Assembly (NCBI GenBank): GCA_003427395.1
Contig: BFEA01000277.1
Coordinates: 560,053 to 624,052, forward strand
Direction of reading: 5' to 3'
Source of the DNA: Chara braunii
Taxonomy: Eukaryota; Streptophyta; Charophyceae; Charales; Characeae
Length of the DNA: 64,000 nt
In this document: piece by piece, positions 48,344 to 59,460 of the stretch
Numbering within the stretch: position 1 is the stretch's first letter
Layout of the letters: each line of letters starts with the position of its first letter
Made by a program: the position numbers and the translations under genes
The notes under the pieces: model-generated
Told to the model about the DNA's origin: nothing
Database searches by the model: none
The model's input: only the letters and a program-made list of their open reading frames with translations

Positions 48344-48522
48344 GTAGAATCTATCATAGGACGAAGAACAACTCAAGTACCCGATCACCCCGAGCCATCA
48401 TTGAATACAAAGTCAAATGGACCGGATGCCCAGATGAAGAATCTACATGGGAACCCCTCGATAATCCGAAGAACGCCATGACACTTGTTCGTGCCTATGA
48501 TCGTGCTCACCCTGTATCCTAG
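48344..48522 (+). pseudogene. Element C chromodomain
   Basis: VESIIGRR starts a chromodomain at 48344. After a one-base shift, EYKVKWTGCPDEESTWEPL and NAMTLVRAYDRAHP follow, ending at TAG 48520-48522. Such domains in Ty3/gypsy chromoviruses read histone marks and guide integration. A 140-bp AT-rich insertion with two copies of ATACCATGAATCACCTCCA (about 48215-48285) separates it from the GPY/F module. It is too short and frameshifted to appear as one long ORF. Confidence 0.85.
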
Positions 48523-49566
48523 CTATATACTACGCATAACATCCATATACCCGGCATAAAACCTGCCTCATTGCTCTACACACACACTCTGCACCTAGTA
48601 AAACTCCTCCCCCTTGACCTCTCTCTGTCTGATCCGCTCTTGCCTCCGTCTCGTTACCCCAATCTGTCCTCTGCCACATCCTTTGTCTCTCTTGTCGAAG
48701 CCTTACCTATGGCTCCTGCGCATCACCGGGGATAAAGGATCTAATGGAAAGCGCACGAGGACGATGGCCTGCTGGAGCACAGTTCGAGGAGATTAAGCAG
48801 CTGGTTGGCCACTATGCTGTCCCATTGGCCGGCACCTGGACTTGCAGACTTCTGGAACAACACTCTTGACATGGACATCAGGATCAGTCTCCGACCTGCT
48901 ATCCGGATCAAACTTCATGATCAGGATTGTGTACAGGATGCACCCTGGCACTTGGACCTTCATCTATTGGACTGCTACACTACTTCTTTCAAGCTGGAAA
49001 CCTCGCCACTACATGTCGCAAGCCTGCTGAAGACTGGTTTATCATCAGCATTCTGTACCTGGACTTACTTCAAGACCTGCTTCAAGACCTGCTTCAAGAC
49101 CTGCTTCAAGACCTGCTTCAAGACCTGCTTCAAGACCTGCTTCAAGACCTGCTTCAAGATTCTCAACCAGACCATTTTGCAGAATCTGCGATCTCCCCCC
49201 CCACCCCATTCACTTCGAGATCCTCAGGAACCCCAACCCCCGAACACTGGCAAAAAAATTTCCTTTTCTTTATTTTTGCTCACAGAACCCTTTCGCCCAA
49301 CAGTTCATCAGTAGGACAACCCTGTTCCCCTGCAGTTCCTAACCCTGTAGTTCATTAGTAGGCAAACTCTGTTCCCTCTCAGTAGTCCATCAGTAAGCAT
49401 ACCCCGTAGCTCATCAGAAGGAAAACCCTGTTTCCCCCCAGCCCTTGCTACCCACATTATACCCCTCCCCCTTTTTCTTCCTGCTTCCCAATGATCGGCC
49501 CCGTCCCTTCCTTCATAGGATTCAGCATTACTTTCATGACTTTTGGAAGCCGGGACGTTGCCTTCT
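48523..49566 (+). other. Element C 3' region before the LTR
   Basis: About 1 kb without a recognised protein separates the chromodomain from the polypurine tract. It includes the 12-bp minisatellite at 49068-49160 and several CAGTAGT/CATCAGTAG-containing repeats at 49305-49420. The frame across 48805-49314 is probably not a gene. Confidence 0.6.
49068..49160. repeat. 12-bp minisatellite CTTCAAGACCTG
   Basis: Seven perfect units (49068-49151) and a partial eighth. Being a multiple of three it stays open in all frames (LQDL, FKTC or similar), but the flanks show no gene. Confidence 0.95.
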
Positions 49567-49581
49567 AGAAGGAGGGGATAA
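49567..49581 (+). promoter_or_regulatory. Polypurine tract of element C
   Basis: AGAAGGAGGGGATAA lies immediately before the LTR start TGTTACGG. This is the plus-strand primer site and fixes the 3' LTR boundary. Confidence 0.8.
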
Positions 49582-50643
49582 TGTTACGGACTCAGCCAGG
49601 GCTCGATCCCTGGTCTGCGGGTTACCACCCGCCCGCTTGCTGTGCAATAACCCATGCAGTATGCCTCATGGAATGTCAGAGGGCCTTGCCAGGCCCCATT
49701 CAGACCCAAACCGAAGGAGGAAAAGAGGCCCACGTAAAATTTCAGGGCCTGAACGAGTAACAGTTGACTAAAGTCAACCGTCGGATGCCCAACAGTCAAA
49801 GTCAAAGTGTCCCCAGCCCAGGCCGCCGGTCAGACGCACACACTTGTTTGTATGCAGGTACCCAGACAGCATTAAGGCCGAAGGGAAGTCTGCAACTGTA
49901 TGCAATCCAGGCCTTCGGCTGTGAGTCAATCTGTACGACTGTGGGTGGGGGACCTGAGACCAGACAGCCTTGTCAAATGCCACATGAGGCTTGGTCTACA
50001 GGTGGTCAACAGTCAGTCTGTCAAATCTGCCTCGACGCTGGCTGTGCGCTAGTACTGTGGACGACGACGCGGGACTGTGGTAGCATGCTGGCGCCTTCTG
50101 TGTGCGCCAGGCATTACTGACGTGGCGCTGCCACCTGTCTACCTTGCTGATGTGGCGCTGCCACCTGTCTACGTTGCTGATGTGAAGCTGCCACCTGTCT
50201 ACCTTGCTGACGTGGCGCTGCCACCTGTCTACATTGCATTGCTGATGTGGCGTTGCCACCTGTCTACATTACATTCCTGCCACCTGTCTTCATTGTCGAT
50301 ATGGCGCATGCCACCTGTCTTCATTGTCGATGTGGTGCATGCCACCTGTCTCTACTGCTGACATGGCATTGGTCACGCTGTCTACATGAGGTGACTGGTT
50401 GCGACAAGGAGGGAGATCGGGATCTGTGGATGATTGGGAATAGGTACTCTCCTGAGGTTGACGCCGATACCGTGTACTGCTGTTGTCTTCAACGTCTCCA
50501 CGAGATGATAGTGACACGTGGCACTTCTGTGTGATCATCAGACTTGTTACTGTACATTGATTGCTGACGTGGAGGCGAGGGGCAGCCCGGAGGAGTGGGA
50601 ACGATTGGGCTACTTTTGTGTGGTCACTGAATATCTCTTCCAC
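49582..50643 (+). mobile_element. Element C 3' LTR, part before the hAT insertion
   Basis: It starts TGTTACGG right after the polypurine tract. It contains GC-rich sequence, a minisatellite (50117-50375) and is interrupted at 50644 by a hAT-like element. The LTR resumes at 52157. Its right end is not identified, since the 5' LTR that would allow comparison is missing. Confidence 0.75.
50117..50375. repeat. 27-35-bp minisatellite in the C LTR
   Basis: About nine units carry GCTGAYGTGGCGCTGCCACC followed by TGTCTACCTTG. Unit length and sequence drift towards the right end (CATGCCACCTGTCTTCATTG). Several units hold TGACGTGGC, an ACGT-core site of the kind bound by plant bZIP factors, and GCCACCTG. 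Confidence 0.85.
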
Positions 50644-52148
50644 CAGTGTTGCACACCCCGACCGTCGGCGACCCTTGACTGGTCGGCACCTACTGGTCGG
50701 GGGTCGTCAGCACCCCGCATTTTTTTTTTTTTTTGATGGGGTCCAGAACCCCTAATAATATCACCAACACCCCCATAGCAGGCCCCAATACCCCATACAC
50801 CACCCAAACAGCCCCGAACAGCCGCCAACACCCTTATTAAACTATCCATAACCCCCTATATCACCCCTATACTCCGGCGCATCGCGTGCGGGCGAGCTAC
50901 GCACGTGTGGCGCCTAGTGCACACGCAACCATGCGTGTGCACCCCAATAAATAGAGTAAAAAAAAATTTCGAGAGGGCTGGCTGAGGTAGCCAATGGTGC
51001 CCCTCCCTTCTAAAATGTCGAAGGGCACAGAAAAAAAAATTGAGCACACGTTTTCCTTGTTGAATTGTCNNNNNNNNNNNNNNNNNNNNNNNNNNNNNNN
51101 NNNNNNNNNNNNNNNNNNNNNNNNNNNNNNNNNNNNNNNNNNNNNNNNNNNNNNNNNNNNNNNNNNNNNNNNNNNNNNNNNNNNNNNNNNNNNNNNNNNN
51201 NNNNNNNNNNNNNNNNNNNNNNNNNNNNNNNNNNNNNNNNNNNNNNNNNNNNNNNNNNNNNNNNNNNNNNNNNNNNNNNNNNNNNNNNNNNNNNNNNNNN
51301 NNNNNNNNNNNNNNNNNNNNNNNNNNNNNNNNNNNNNNNNNNNNNNNNNNNNNNNNNNNNNNNNNNNNNNNNNNNNNNNNNNNNNNNNNNNNNNNNNNNN
51401 NNNNNNNNNNNNNNNNNNNNNNNNNNNNNNNNNNNNNNNNNNNNNNNNNNNNNNNNNNNNNNNNNNNNNNNNNNNNNNNNNNNNNNNNNNNNNNNNNNNN
51501 NNNNNNNNNNNNNNNNNNNNNNNNNNNNNNNNNNNNNNNNNNNNNNNNNNNNNNNNNNNNNNNNNNNNNNNNNNNNNNNNNNNNNNNNNNNNNNNNNNNN
51601 NNNNNNNNNNNNNNNNNNNNNNNNNNNNNNNNNNNNNNNNNNNNNNNNNNNNNNNNNNNNNNNNNNNNNNNNNNNNNNNNNNNNNNNNNNNNNNNNNNNN
51701 NNNNNNNNNNNNNNNNNNNNNNNNNNNNNNNNNNNNNNNNNNNNNNNNNNNNNNNNNNNNNNNNNNNNNNNNNNNNNNNNNNNNNNNNNNNNNNNNNNNN
51801 NNNNNNNNNNNNNNNNNNNNNNNNNNNNNNNNNNNNNNNNNNNNNNNNNNNNNNNNNNNNNNNNNNNNNNNNNNNNNNNNNNNNNNNNNNNNNNNNNNNN
51901 NNNNNNNNNAATCCGAGCTGCAGGTATGCTCCAACCCCAACCCCCCCATAACCCCCCCCATACCCAAACGTTTCTCAGCGGATTTGGGCTGTACTCAGCA
52001 AGCGCAGTACAGCCCCCAACTCAGATTCGAAAAAAAATCAGTGGACGGTTGTTTTCTGACTGGTCAGCAGAACGCCGACAGGTCGGCCCTACTGGTCGGC
52101 GGTCGGGGTCGGCGGTCGGGGTCGGCGGTCGGCAGGGGTGCAACCTTG
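50644..52148. mobile_element. hAT-like DNA transposon with large gap
   Basis: Left end CAGTGTTGCACACCCC and right end (reverse complement) CAAGGTTGCACCCC form short inverted repeats. Flanking octamers TCTTCCAC (50636-50643) and CCTTCCAC (52149-52156) match at 7 of 8, the TSD length of hAT elements. Both subterminal regions are rich in GGTCGG/CCGACC repeats. Visible sequence encodes no transposase, but 839 bp are unknown, so autonomy cannot be judged. Confidence 0.65.
51071..51909. other. Assembly gap (N x 839)
   Basis: Unknown sequence inside the hAT-like element. Long frames drawn through it are artefacts. Confidence 0.99.
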
Positions 52149-52156
52149 CCTTCCAC

Positions 52157-52980
52157 CCTCTCATTTGTCTATTCCCCCTCCAATCTCTTCGTCTATTGGT
52201 AACGAGATATTGTATCAGATATCACTTTCATGCAAACTGGAGACGTTGTGCAGATCTGAGACTACTTGTACTTCGACGTCTGATGAGTATCTTCCAGTCT
52301 GGGGTTCACTACAGCTGTTTTTTTTTTTGTTTTTTTTTTTTTTGCAATTTTCTTGTTTTATTTTACTTTGTTTTGCTCTTCTGATTTCAGACAGTTGGCG
52401 CCATCCGCGTTCTGGCGTCCTGTTTCAAATTCCTCCTTTTTGGACTTTCGGATTTTGGACACTTGGCGCCATCCGGCATTTTCGCCCACTTTCAGACTTT
52501 TGATTTTCAGTTCTAGCCCTAAGGCATTTTCACTTTCGCCCTGCGTACCGTACTTGAGTCCGGTAATTAAATACAAGCTCAAGCACAGTACGGGGACCAA
52601 GTTTTCAGCCTCAGTACTTGTGTTCAGTGCGACTTTGCTTCGACGTTGTGTTTGGGAATTTAAGACTGCGACTTTGCGACTTTTGCCACTTTGCGTCTGC
52701 GTCCGTCGAGTCGTGTCGAGTCTGTGTCGAGTTGAGTGAGTGTGTGTGTGTGCTCTCACTCTCCCTCTCTCCCCCAGCCTCGCTGCTCTGCCTCTGCCTT
52801 GTCACAAACACCCCAAACTCCCACCCTAGAAAAAACTCATGGCCACCCACAGACATTACTTCATCAACAAGACAGCCCATGCTACAAAGCAGGGCAAAGA
52901 ATTAGGCCATCTATAAAAAAACAAACCAGCAAAACACATCCATACACAGAGAAATAATAGCTCGCTAGTATGAGCCCAAT
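52157..52980 (+). other. Continuation of the C LTR, then unassigned DNA
   Basis: The sequence after the hAT TSD continues the pyrimidine-rich LTR (CCTCTCATTTGTCTATTCC). T-rich runs near 52320-52345 and a short (TG)n near 52740 follow. No protein family is recognised, and the LTR end and any 3' TSD could not be located. Confidence 0.45.
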
Positions 52981-52987
52981 CCTAACT

Positions 52988-53494
52988 GCTCAAATCCGCC
53001 ATGACAGAGAGCTAGGAAGACTGGAATGTCTGTTGTTAAAACACCCCAAATTCTCTCTCTCGTCCCCTCCACAAATCATAACAAACCATGCACCACAAAT
53101 CATAACAAACCATGCATAACGAAAAAGTATAGATATGTGCAAGGAAAATGGGCAATAGCAAGATGACAATATTGAATATTCAGATTTGCACAATCACATT
53201 GAAAGCCAGATCGTATCACAGTGTTCAGAAAGCAGCATTGCACCAATATGACACTAGCTGCTCAAATCCGCCATGACAGAGAGCTAGGAAGACTGGAATT
53301 TCTGTTGTTAAACACCCCAAATTCTCTCTCTCGTCCCCTCCACAAATCATAACAAACCATGCATAACGAAAAAGTATAGATATGTGCAAGGAAAATGAGC
53401 AATAGGAAGATGACAATATTCAGATTTGCACAATCACATTGAAAGCCAGATCGTATCACAGTGTTCAGAAAGCAGCATTGCACCAATACGACAC
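52988..53494. repeat. ~270-bp direct duplication at a solo-LTR edge
   Basis: Units 52988-53254 and 53260-53494 both start GCTCAAATCCGCCATGACAG and end CACCAATAYGACAC. Each includes about 145 bp of flank, a TATG target site and the first ~120 bp of the LTR (TGCAAGGAAAATG). The first has one extra CCATGCACCACAAATCATAACAAA-type slip. It arose after LTR insertion. Confidence 0.9.
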
Positions 53495-54387
53495 CAATGG
53501 AGAATCGTAGCACTGAAAACCAATGTCAATGAGAGCTTGCTCTCGCCACCACCAACATATGTATCCAGTCCCTATCTCCCTACTTGGCGCTCGGCGCCCA
53601 GCCTAATCCCTACACAGCTACTACTAGCCTACTAATTGACAACGCAACTGTTGACGTCAGCAGCCTCCGAAGTACTTGAAAATGTTGCCCATGCAGACCA
53701 TCGCCAATACCAGGTATGTGCCCTCACATCATCATCATCATCCTTCCCTCTCTCTCTTTCCTTCGTCTTACTCCCATGTCTTCCCTTTGTACACCCGAAG
53801 ACCACCCCTGCGCCTCACTGTACATCCAAGCCCTCAGACAGCTATGGAGGTTGGGCTATGGTGCTGCCCTCAGCAGCGCCCTGCTTCTTGCACGACCGCA
53901 CACGCTTGCACCTCGCCTCTCAGCACCAGCAGCAGCCCCGAGCATCCGCTCCAGCAGCGCTGCCGCTAGCATGCGAGTGCCTGAATGAGGCTCCAGGCAA
54001 AAAGCTCTTTCCTATATGGAAAGAGTGTGCCTGCCTTCGCAGCCTGACTGGTTCGGGCCTGGGCCCAGAAGCTTCCGGTAGGCCCCAGGATGCTGCGCCT
54101 CTGGTGCAGCTACTGGGCCTCATTCAGTTGGGCCTCCCAACTGTCTGTGTCTGAGGCTGTGAATCTCGCCCAGGGCCTGCACTTTCAGAAAAGCCTAGGA
54201 GGCCGTGGAATTTCCTTGTTGCTCGGCCTGTATTTCCTCAACCAACTGGCGCGACGACACTGCCCGGACCCCAAATACGAATTTGACAGCTTAGGGCCTC
54301 TCGTGCTTTGTTAGGCCCGCCTTCACTTAGGGCACACACATTTGCAGCAGGGGCCCCTTAGGCCTGCCGAGGAATCAGATCCTCGCA
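53385..54387 (-). mobile_element. Solo LTR of family P, reverse orientation
   Basis: It starts TGCAAGG and ends CCTCGCA, flanked by TATG on both sides (53381-53384 and 54388-54391). It shares with LTR1 (reverse complement) GGCGCTCGGCGCCCAG, TACCAGGTATGT, TCAACCAACTGGCG and GGCCCGCCTTCACTTAGGGC. More diverged from LTR1-3 than they are from each other, so an older or sister lineage. Confidence 0.82.
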
Positions 54388-54391
54388 TATG

Positions 54392-55505
54392 TGTGCATGT
54401 GTTGCGTGTGTGCTGTCATGTGGTGTGTGTGCATCTGTCTACTGATGATGTGTGTGCACGAGAGGTCACAGTGAATGGTTTCTCTCTGTCCCTGCTCCTG
54501 AAATGCGCAGGAGCATTTGCTTCGCCAAAAGCTTGGAGATAGCAAGCAATTCAGATCAGGTATGCCCAGCCTGCACAAGGGGGCTACATGCATTATCAGG
54601 CATGATGTGTCCGTCTGTTCAAGTGAAGCCACTGGAAGGTACGACTCCCAGATGTTTGCAGAGAATGTAAACAGCCTGAACCTGGACATAGGCATGGAGT
54701 GGGACAGGACCTGAATCTCTCTGGTCCCTATCAATCAGCGGGAGACCAGACATAGACAGCCCAGACAAACCACATGAATTCCCAGTCAGCAAGGGATGGT
54801 CTGAACAGATTATCCGGAGTAATCACGTCCAGGCATTCAGGAACGAGGGGCAACAAATACCTGAATTTTAGGTCCAACTGGTTTCAAAGATTTCTGTGGC
54901 GGTTTTCCACGCAACGAAGGAACCACGCAAGCCACAATCGTTTTTTCGTCGATCCATCCATACCTACATTGCAATCCGCAATGACAAGCAAAATTGAACT
55001 CGAACATTAGGTGCACACATACACTGAAATCCACAAAAAGAAGCAAAAACAAACCCAAAAAAGGAGTCTACGATTGGTCATTTGAGTTCACCGATCCCAG
55101 CGATCACTCCCATAAATACTGACATCTGCACCTGTCGGGGCCTAGCCTGTGGTTTTCCATCCGTAACACAGAGGAACACACTCTGTAGTAGGGAGTCGTG
55201 CAAGAACCCACAGTTCTCCAACACCCTGCAAGTGTACCACAATTCTAAATATTGTTTGTTTAACCCTTTTGTTACGATCCTGGCACATTTCGAGATACAC
55301 ATTCATCAGATAGTGCAATGCCGTCCAATTGCAGAAAGAAATGAATGAACTTGAGAGGAGAGTGAAGGTTGGAGGAAGAAGAAGAAAAAAGAAGGAAGAA
55401 GACGATGATATACACCAGCATACACAAATGATAAAGCTCTTCCTCTTCGCCAAACTCTCTCTTCCTCCTTATCTCCTCCTCTGTTATTCATACAAGAAAT
55501 CATAA
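54392..55505. other. No recognisable genes
   Basis: A (TG)-rich patch lies at 54390-54450, and a GA-rich patch at 55350-55400. No open frame resembles a known family. Probably unannotated repeat or intergenic DNA. Confidence 0.5.
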
Positions 55506-55517
55506 TACAATGTTGAA

Positions 55518-56368
55518 TGTGAAACGGTTTTTCACCTTTGCAGAGGCAGATGCAGATCCGAGGGGTCGATCCCTAGACCTTACCTGCACCCGTGTACAGT
55601 ATCGAGTAGACCCCTGTGTGTTTTGAACCCATGACCTGTGTGTTAGTAGTGACTGCGCTTTGCCGTAGGTCCCTGTAGTTGTAGGGATTCTGTAGACCTG
55701 TCAAGTAGGGGTTACAGCTGTATAGAGGTTGAAACTGCTAGGCTAGAGGTCTGTAGGTAAGTCGTAGGTCCAGCTGCGTCGAGTAGACAGTGTGACCCCA
55801 TTGAGTCGGCAGTGCAACCCCGTGCAGTCAGCGGTACCGGTCCAGTCAGTCGCAGTCCAGTCGAGCAAGTACCGTGTGGGACTGTGTGCACCGAGGGCCT
55901 GAGGAAAAGGGGCAGACCAGCGACCAACAGAAGTATAAATCAAGAGGCAGCGTCCAGCAATTCAATCATTCACTGCATAAGCCATGCGGAAGCGCTGTCT
56001 CAAGCGACTTGTGCGAGGTGGTCTGCAGAGTGCCCGAAGACGAAGTGGGCTGGAAGAAGTTAGCGTAGCCATAGTTAGTGGTTAAGCGGCCATAGCCGCT
56101 GTAGATAGGAGAGAGACGCAAGAGTGTGTATGTGTGTGGGGTATTCAGGGTGATCCAGAGTTGAGTGAGTGTGACCGGTGGTGTTGGAAACAGTATCGAG
56201 TGTTGGATGTGCAGGCGCTTATGCGCCATAGCCTGTGGAAGCAAGTTTGCATCTGAACTGAGTTCTCGATTTCCATATCTCTGAGTTTTGTGTTAGCGCT
56301 ATGCGCCAGTGTGATTCACCATCTGTTTGCATGTATGTGAAGTGAGGAAGAAAGCGAGTCTGATTGCA
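55518..56368 (+). mobile_element. Element Y 5' LTR
   Basis: It begins near TGTGAAACGG (55518) and ends TGATTGCA (56368), followed at once by a PBS. It shares with 57805-58679 GAAACGGTWTTCACC, TCGATCCCTAG, GAAGTATAAATCAAGAGGC (TATA box near 55934), GACGAAGTGGGC and a CATATCTCYGAGTTT block. The exact left end is uncertain. Confidence 0.7.
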
Positions 56369-56369
56369 T

Positions 56370-56385
56370 TGGTGTCGGAGTTGGT
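56370..56385 (+). promoter_or_regulatory. Element Y primer-binding site
   Basis: TGGTGTCGGAGTTGGT follows the LTR end by 1 bp and resembles the family P PBS (TGGTATCGGAGTTGTGG), so also tRNA-Met type. Confidence 0.65.
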
Positions 56386-57804
56386 TCCCGTTACTCCACG
56401 CGCCATCGTCGTTGTGATTAGTCAGGCGCCACAGTTGTAGCTGCGCCAACGAAGGTGGAGGGTCCGCCATAGCCACGCCATTGCAATGACTTGCTGAATT
56501 TTGACTGTCGAGACTGACTGCGAGGTTGTACACTAACCGGTAGGGTTAGATTCGTAATTTTGTTTGGCTGAGGGCTAACCGAGAGACCTACCTGTAAGGA
56601 AATTCGTGAGGGACATATCTGCAAATCTGGGAAAATATAGGCCCAGTACTAACTCAAATTCCTACAGCTACCCTAACTGCGTATAACAGGCCCGGGCTAC
56701 CCCTAGGACAGACAGGTCCTAAGTGGCCTATGCTGATAGACGGTCCTATAGCCTATAGCCGGGTCCAGTAGAGGCCGAGAGACCGAAACAGCAACGGTAC
56801 CGGTCGGTCAGTCAGTCGGGTCTAGGTCTAGTGTAGTCTAAAGATAGGTTAGGCCCATCGGTTCAGGACTTTTGGCAGTTCATTTCTCGCAAAGCAGCGT
56901 TGGAGAAGCCAAGCAAGTTGGTGGCGGAGATTGTCTGCAGGCGGCATCCTGAGACCTCGCCGTTGACAGCAACCATAGCCGGCCCAGTCTGAGTCTGCCA
57001 TAGCTGGGGCATCCTCAGCGCATCTACCGCTGGGGTATCTGCGCATGGCCGGGCTACATCAAGGCTCTACACTGTGTGTTCATGGGTGGTGGCAGCCATA
57101 GCTGCCTGTTCCTTCGTCAAAGTTGTCCATCGGCACTGAAGACTTCATCGCAGGACCTGTTCTTCATCAGGGTGATTGGCGCTGGCCTCTGGGAGGCCAT
57201 TCTGATGTGGCGCTACTAACTGGGTGTAGGACAGAGAGTGGGGTGTGAGTTCTGAGAGTGGCGAGATACTGGAACAAACTTTACGATAATTGTTTGAGTT
57301 GGCTCATCATCAGTGCAATTTCAATTGTTATCCTCGCAGGTTCTACTTGTGATTGGTTGTTGGGAGTTTGTCAGAGAGTGAGAAACACTGTGTGTCTTCT
57401 CCCTATCTGTGCATAGCTGTATTCCGCTGCCTACTCTGATCTGTGTGCAGTGTGGACTCTGTCTCCTCTCCCCCTTCTCTTATGCATGTATGGGCGTGTA
57501 TGAGATGGTCTGTGTGTGAGTGGCGGTAAAAATCGTCAGACAACGAAGTTCATAACAGTTGGTATCGGAGCTGGGGTTGGAATTGGAACACTGAGGGTTG
57601 AGCGCACTGAGGCATCTTCTTCATCTGGCGATCTACTGGCGAGATTTTCATGGCGATTCATCTTCCCCAGTACTGAGTCAGCAGGGAAAAGACTTTCAAC
57701 GGTGGATTCAAGTGTTCAGTCGTGGCACTGAGCAAGCGCACTGAGCCTGTCAGGGCGCTTGTTAGGAAGTGGTGAGGACAGGGCTATTTCCCCATAGCCA
57801 ACCC
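56386..57804 (+). other. Element Y internal region, non-coding
   Basis: About 1.4 kb without gag or pol. A second PBS-like sequence, TGGTATCGGAGCTGGGG, lies at 57560-57576 after ATAACAG. That could be the end of another LTR (TATAACA-type ending) nested here. With no coding capacity, Y would be a non-autonomous LTR element dependent on another family. Confidence 0.55.
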
Positions 57805-58679
57805 TGGTGAAACGGTATTCACCAGTTCGAAGTAGCTGATGCAGGACCCACGGTTCGATCCCTAGTTCCCCAACTTACCTGTGAACAATATCTGTGACAA
57901 CTTGAAGAATTGAACCTGCGACCTGTAGGACCGCCAGTGGTAAGTAGGTCTGTCGTTGGTCTTTAGGTAGCCAGGATTTGATCCATAGACCTGTAGAGTA
58001 GAAGTCCAGCTGCAGTCCTTCTAGAAGGTTGGCAAGTGGTCAAGTGGTGTGACTAAAGCAAGCCCATGTTGGAGACGAGGACAAGTGGCAAGGGCAAATA
58101 GTAGGACCCCAGTGCAACTGCACTGCGTCGTAGGGTTGTCACTATGCAGTCATGGGAAAGTCTAGAAAGTACCAGTCCCGTCCAGCAAGTATCACGGGGG
58201 GGACTGTGTGCATCATGGGCCAGGGATACAAGGCAGACCAATGCAACACAGAAGTATAAATCAAGAGGCTGCGTCCAGCCATTCATTCATTCCTGCGGAA
58301 GCTCTGCGGAAGCGCTGCTCGGACGTCTTGTGCAAGGGAGGTCTGCAGATGGCCTGAAGACGAAGTGGGCAGAAGTTAGTGATAGGCTAGTTAGCTGTTA
58401 GTGGCCATGCGCCATAGCCATAGACAGTTAGTGAGTGTGTATGTGTGTGTGCAGTGGTTGGCGTGCATGGTATCCAGGGTGATCCGGAGTCGAGTTGCGT
58501 GTGAACTCTGAGTCGAACGTGTAAGTGTGGGCGCCCAGCGCCATAGTCAACTGAAGTAAACTTGGATTTGAGTTGAATTGCAAGCTACCATATCTCCGAG
58601 TTTGAGTTGGGTGCACAGCGCCAAGTTATTCTCATCTGTTGCATGCATGTTTGAGTGTGAATTTGCAAGACTGATTTCA
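57805..58679 (+). mobile_element. Element Y 3' LTR
   Basis: Starts near TGGTGAAACGG and ends CTGATTTCA (58679), matching the first Y LTR in the same order of landmarks, including TATAAAT near 58255. The two copies are clearly diverged, indicating an old insertion. I could not confirm a TSD. Confidence 0.65.
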
Positions 58680-59455
58680 CTGGGGGTAATATTGCGAATT
58701 ACCCCAGAGTGGTGAATTACCCCCGAGGACATCAGGGAACCCTGAGCGGCAACATCCCCGGGAAGCGCTGGCAGAGATTGAGGCTATATATCAATCTCCA
58801 GAAGAAATAACCCCATCTGGGGCTATTTTTAGCACCAGCGGCTACCAGACACTGTGGCGAGATATTTTGGTGTTGGCATACTAGGCGCCACAGGACCAGA
58901 TACAGGGTATCTAGAGTGAGGGACTGCAGCGCTACAGGATCCTGAGGAGGATCAATGAGTCTGAAGCCGTTCTGTGCGTGGACGTGTCAGGAGGAATATC
59001 TGGAAGAAATTGGCGAGGTAAGGGTATCATCTGCCATAGCCAGATCTTCATCATCACCTGCAAGATTCTCTGAAAGTGAGTCCATTCCATGCACCTACCT
59101 GCATTGCGATCCAGATAGTATTAGTTTAGTCAATTATAATGGTCTATCTGTCTGTCCGTGACTGGACGCAAAAATCGCAGACTGCATGACAGCCATAGCC
59201 ATCTCTCCCCTACCTCCCTCTGCTCATTTCTAACCCTCTGTTGGCTCTTTTCACTCCAAAATTGTTCTGTGACTGCTTTACTGCATTGCGATTATACTGG
59301 GATGCTCAAATTGAGAATTATGTACTGGGAAGGTAGTAATACTGTGAATTATAGTTTGCGTCGAGTCTATTTATAGCCTGGGCTAACTAGGGTCAGTCAT
59401 AACTTCAATTCTGTCCGTCAGAATTCCATTTTGTCAGTCCCCACCTAGTCAACTT
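58680..59455. other. No recognisable genes; local inverted repeats
   Basis: At 58681-58727 GGGGGTAAT, GAATTACCCC and GAATTACCCCC alternate, allowing two competing hairpins. GGGGTTATTTC / GGGGCTATTTTT-like repeats lie at 58805-58830. A GGCGAGGTAAGG donor-like string occurs near 59010 without other gene evidence. Confidence 0.5.
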
Positions 59456-59460
59456 AGGTG

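Noticed and set aside
49068-49160. CRISPR-like array
   Set aside because: Units are contiguous with no spacers; it is a simple minisatellite in a eukaryotic retrotransposon.
50897-52384. Frames of 350-440 codons spanning 51071-51909
   Set aside because: They consist mostly of unknown bases; no coding evidence outside the gap.
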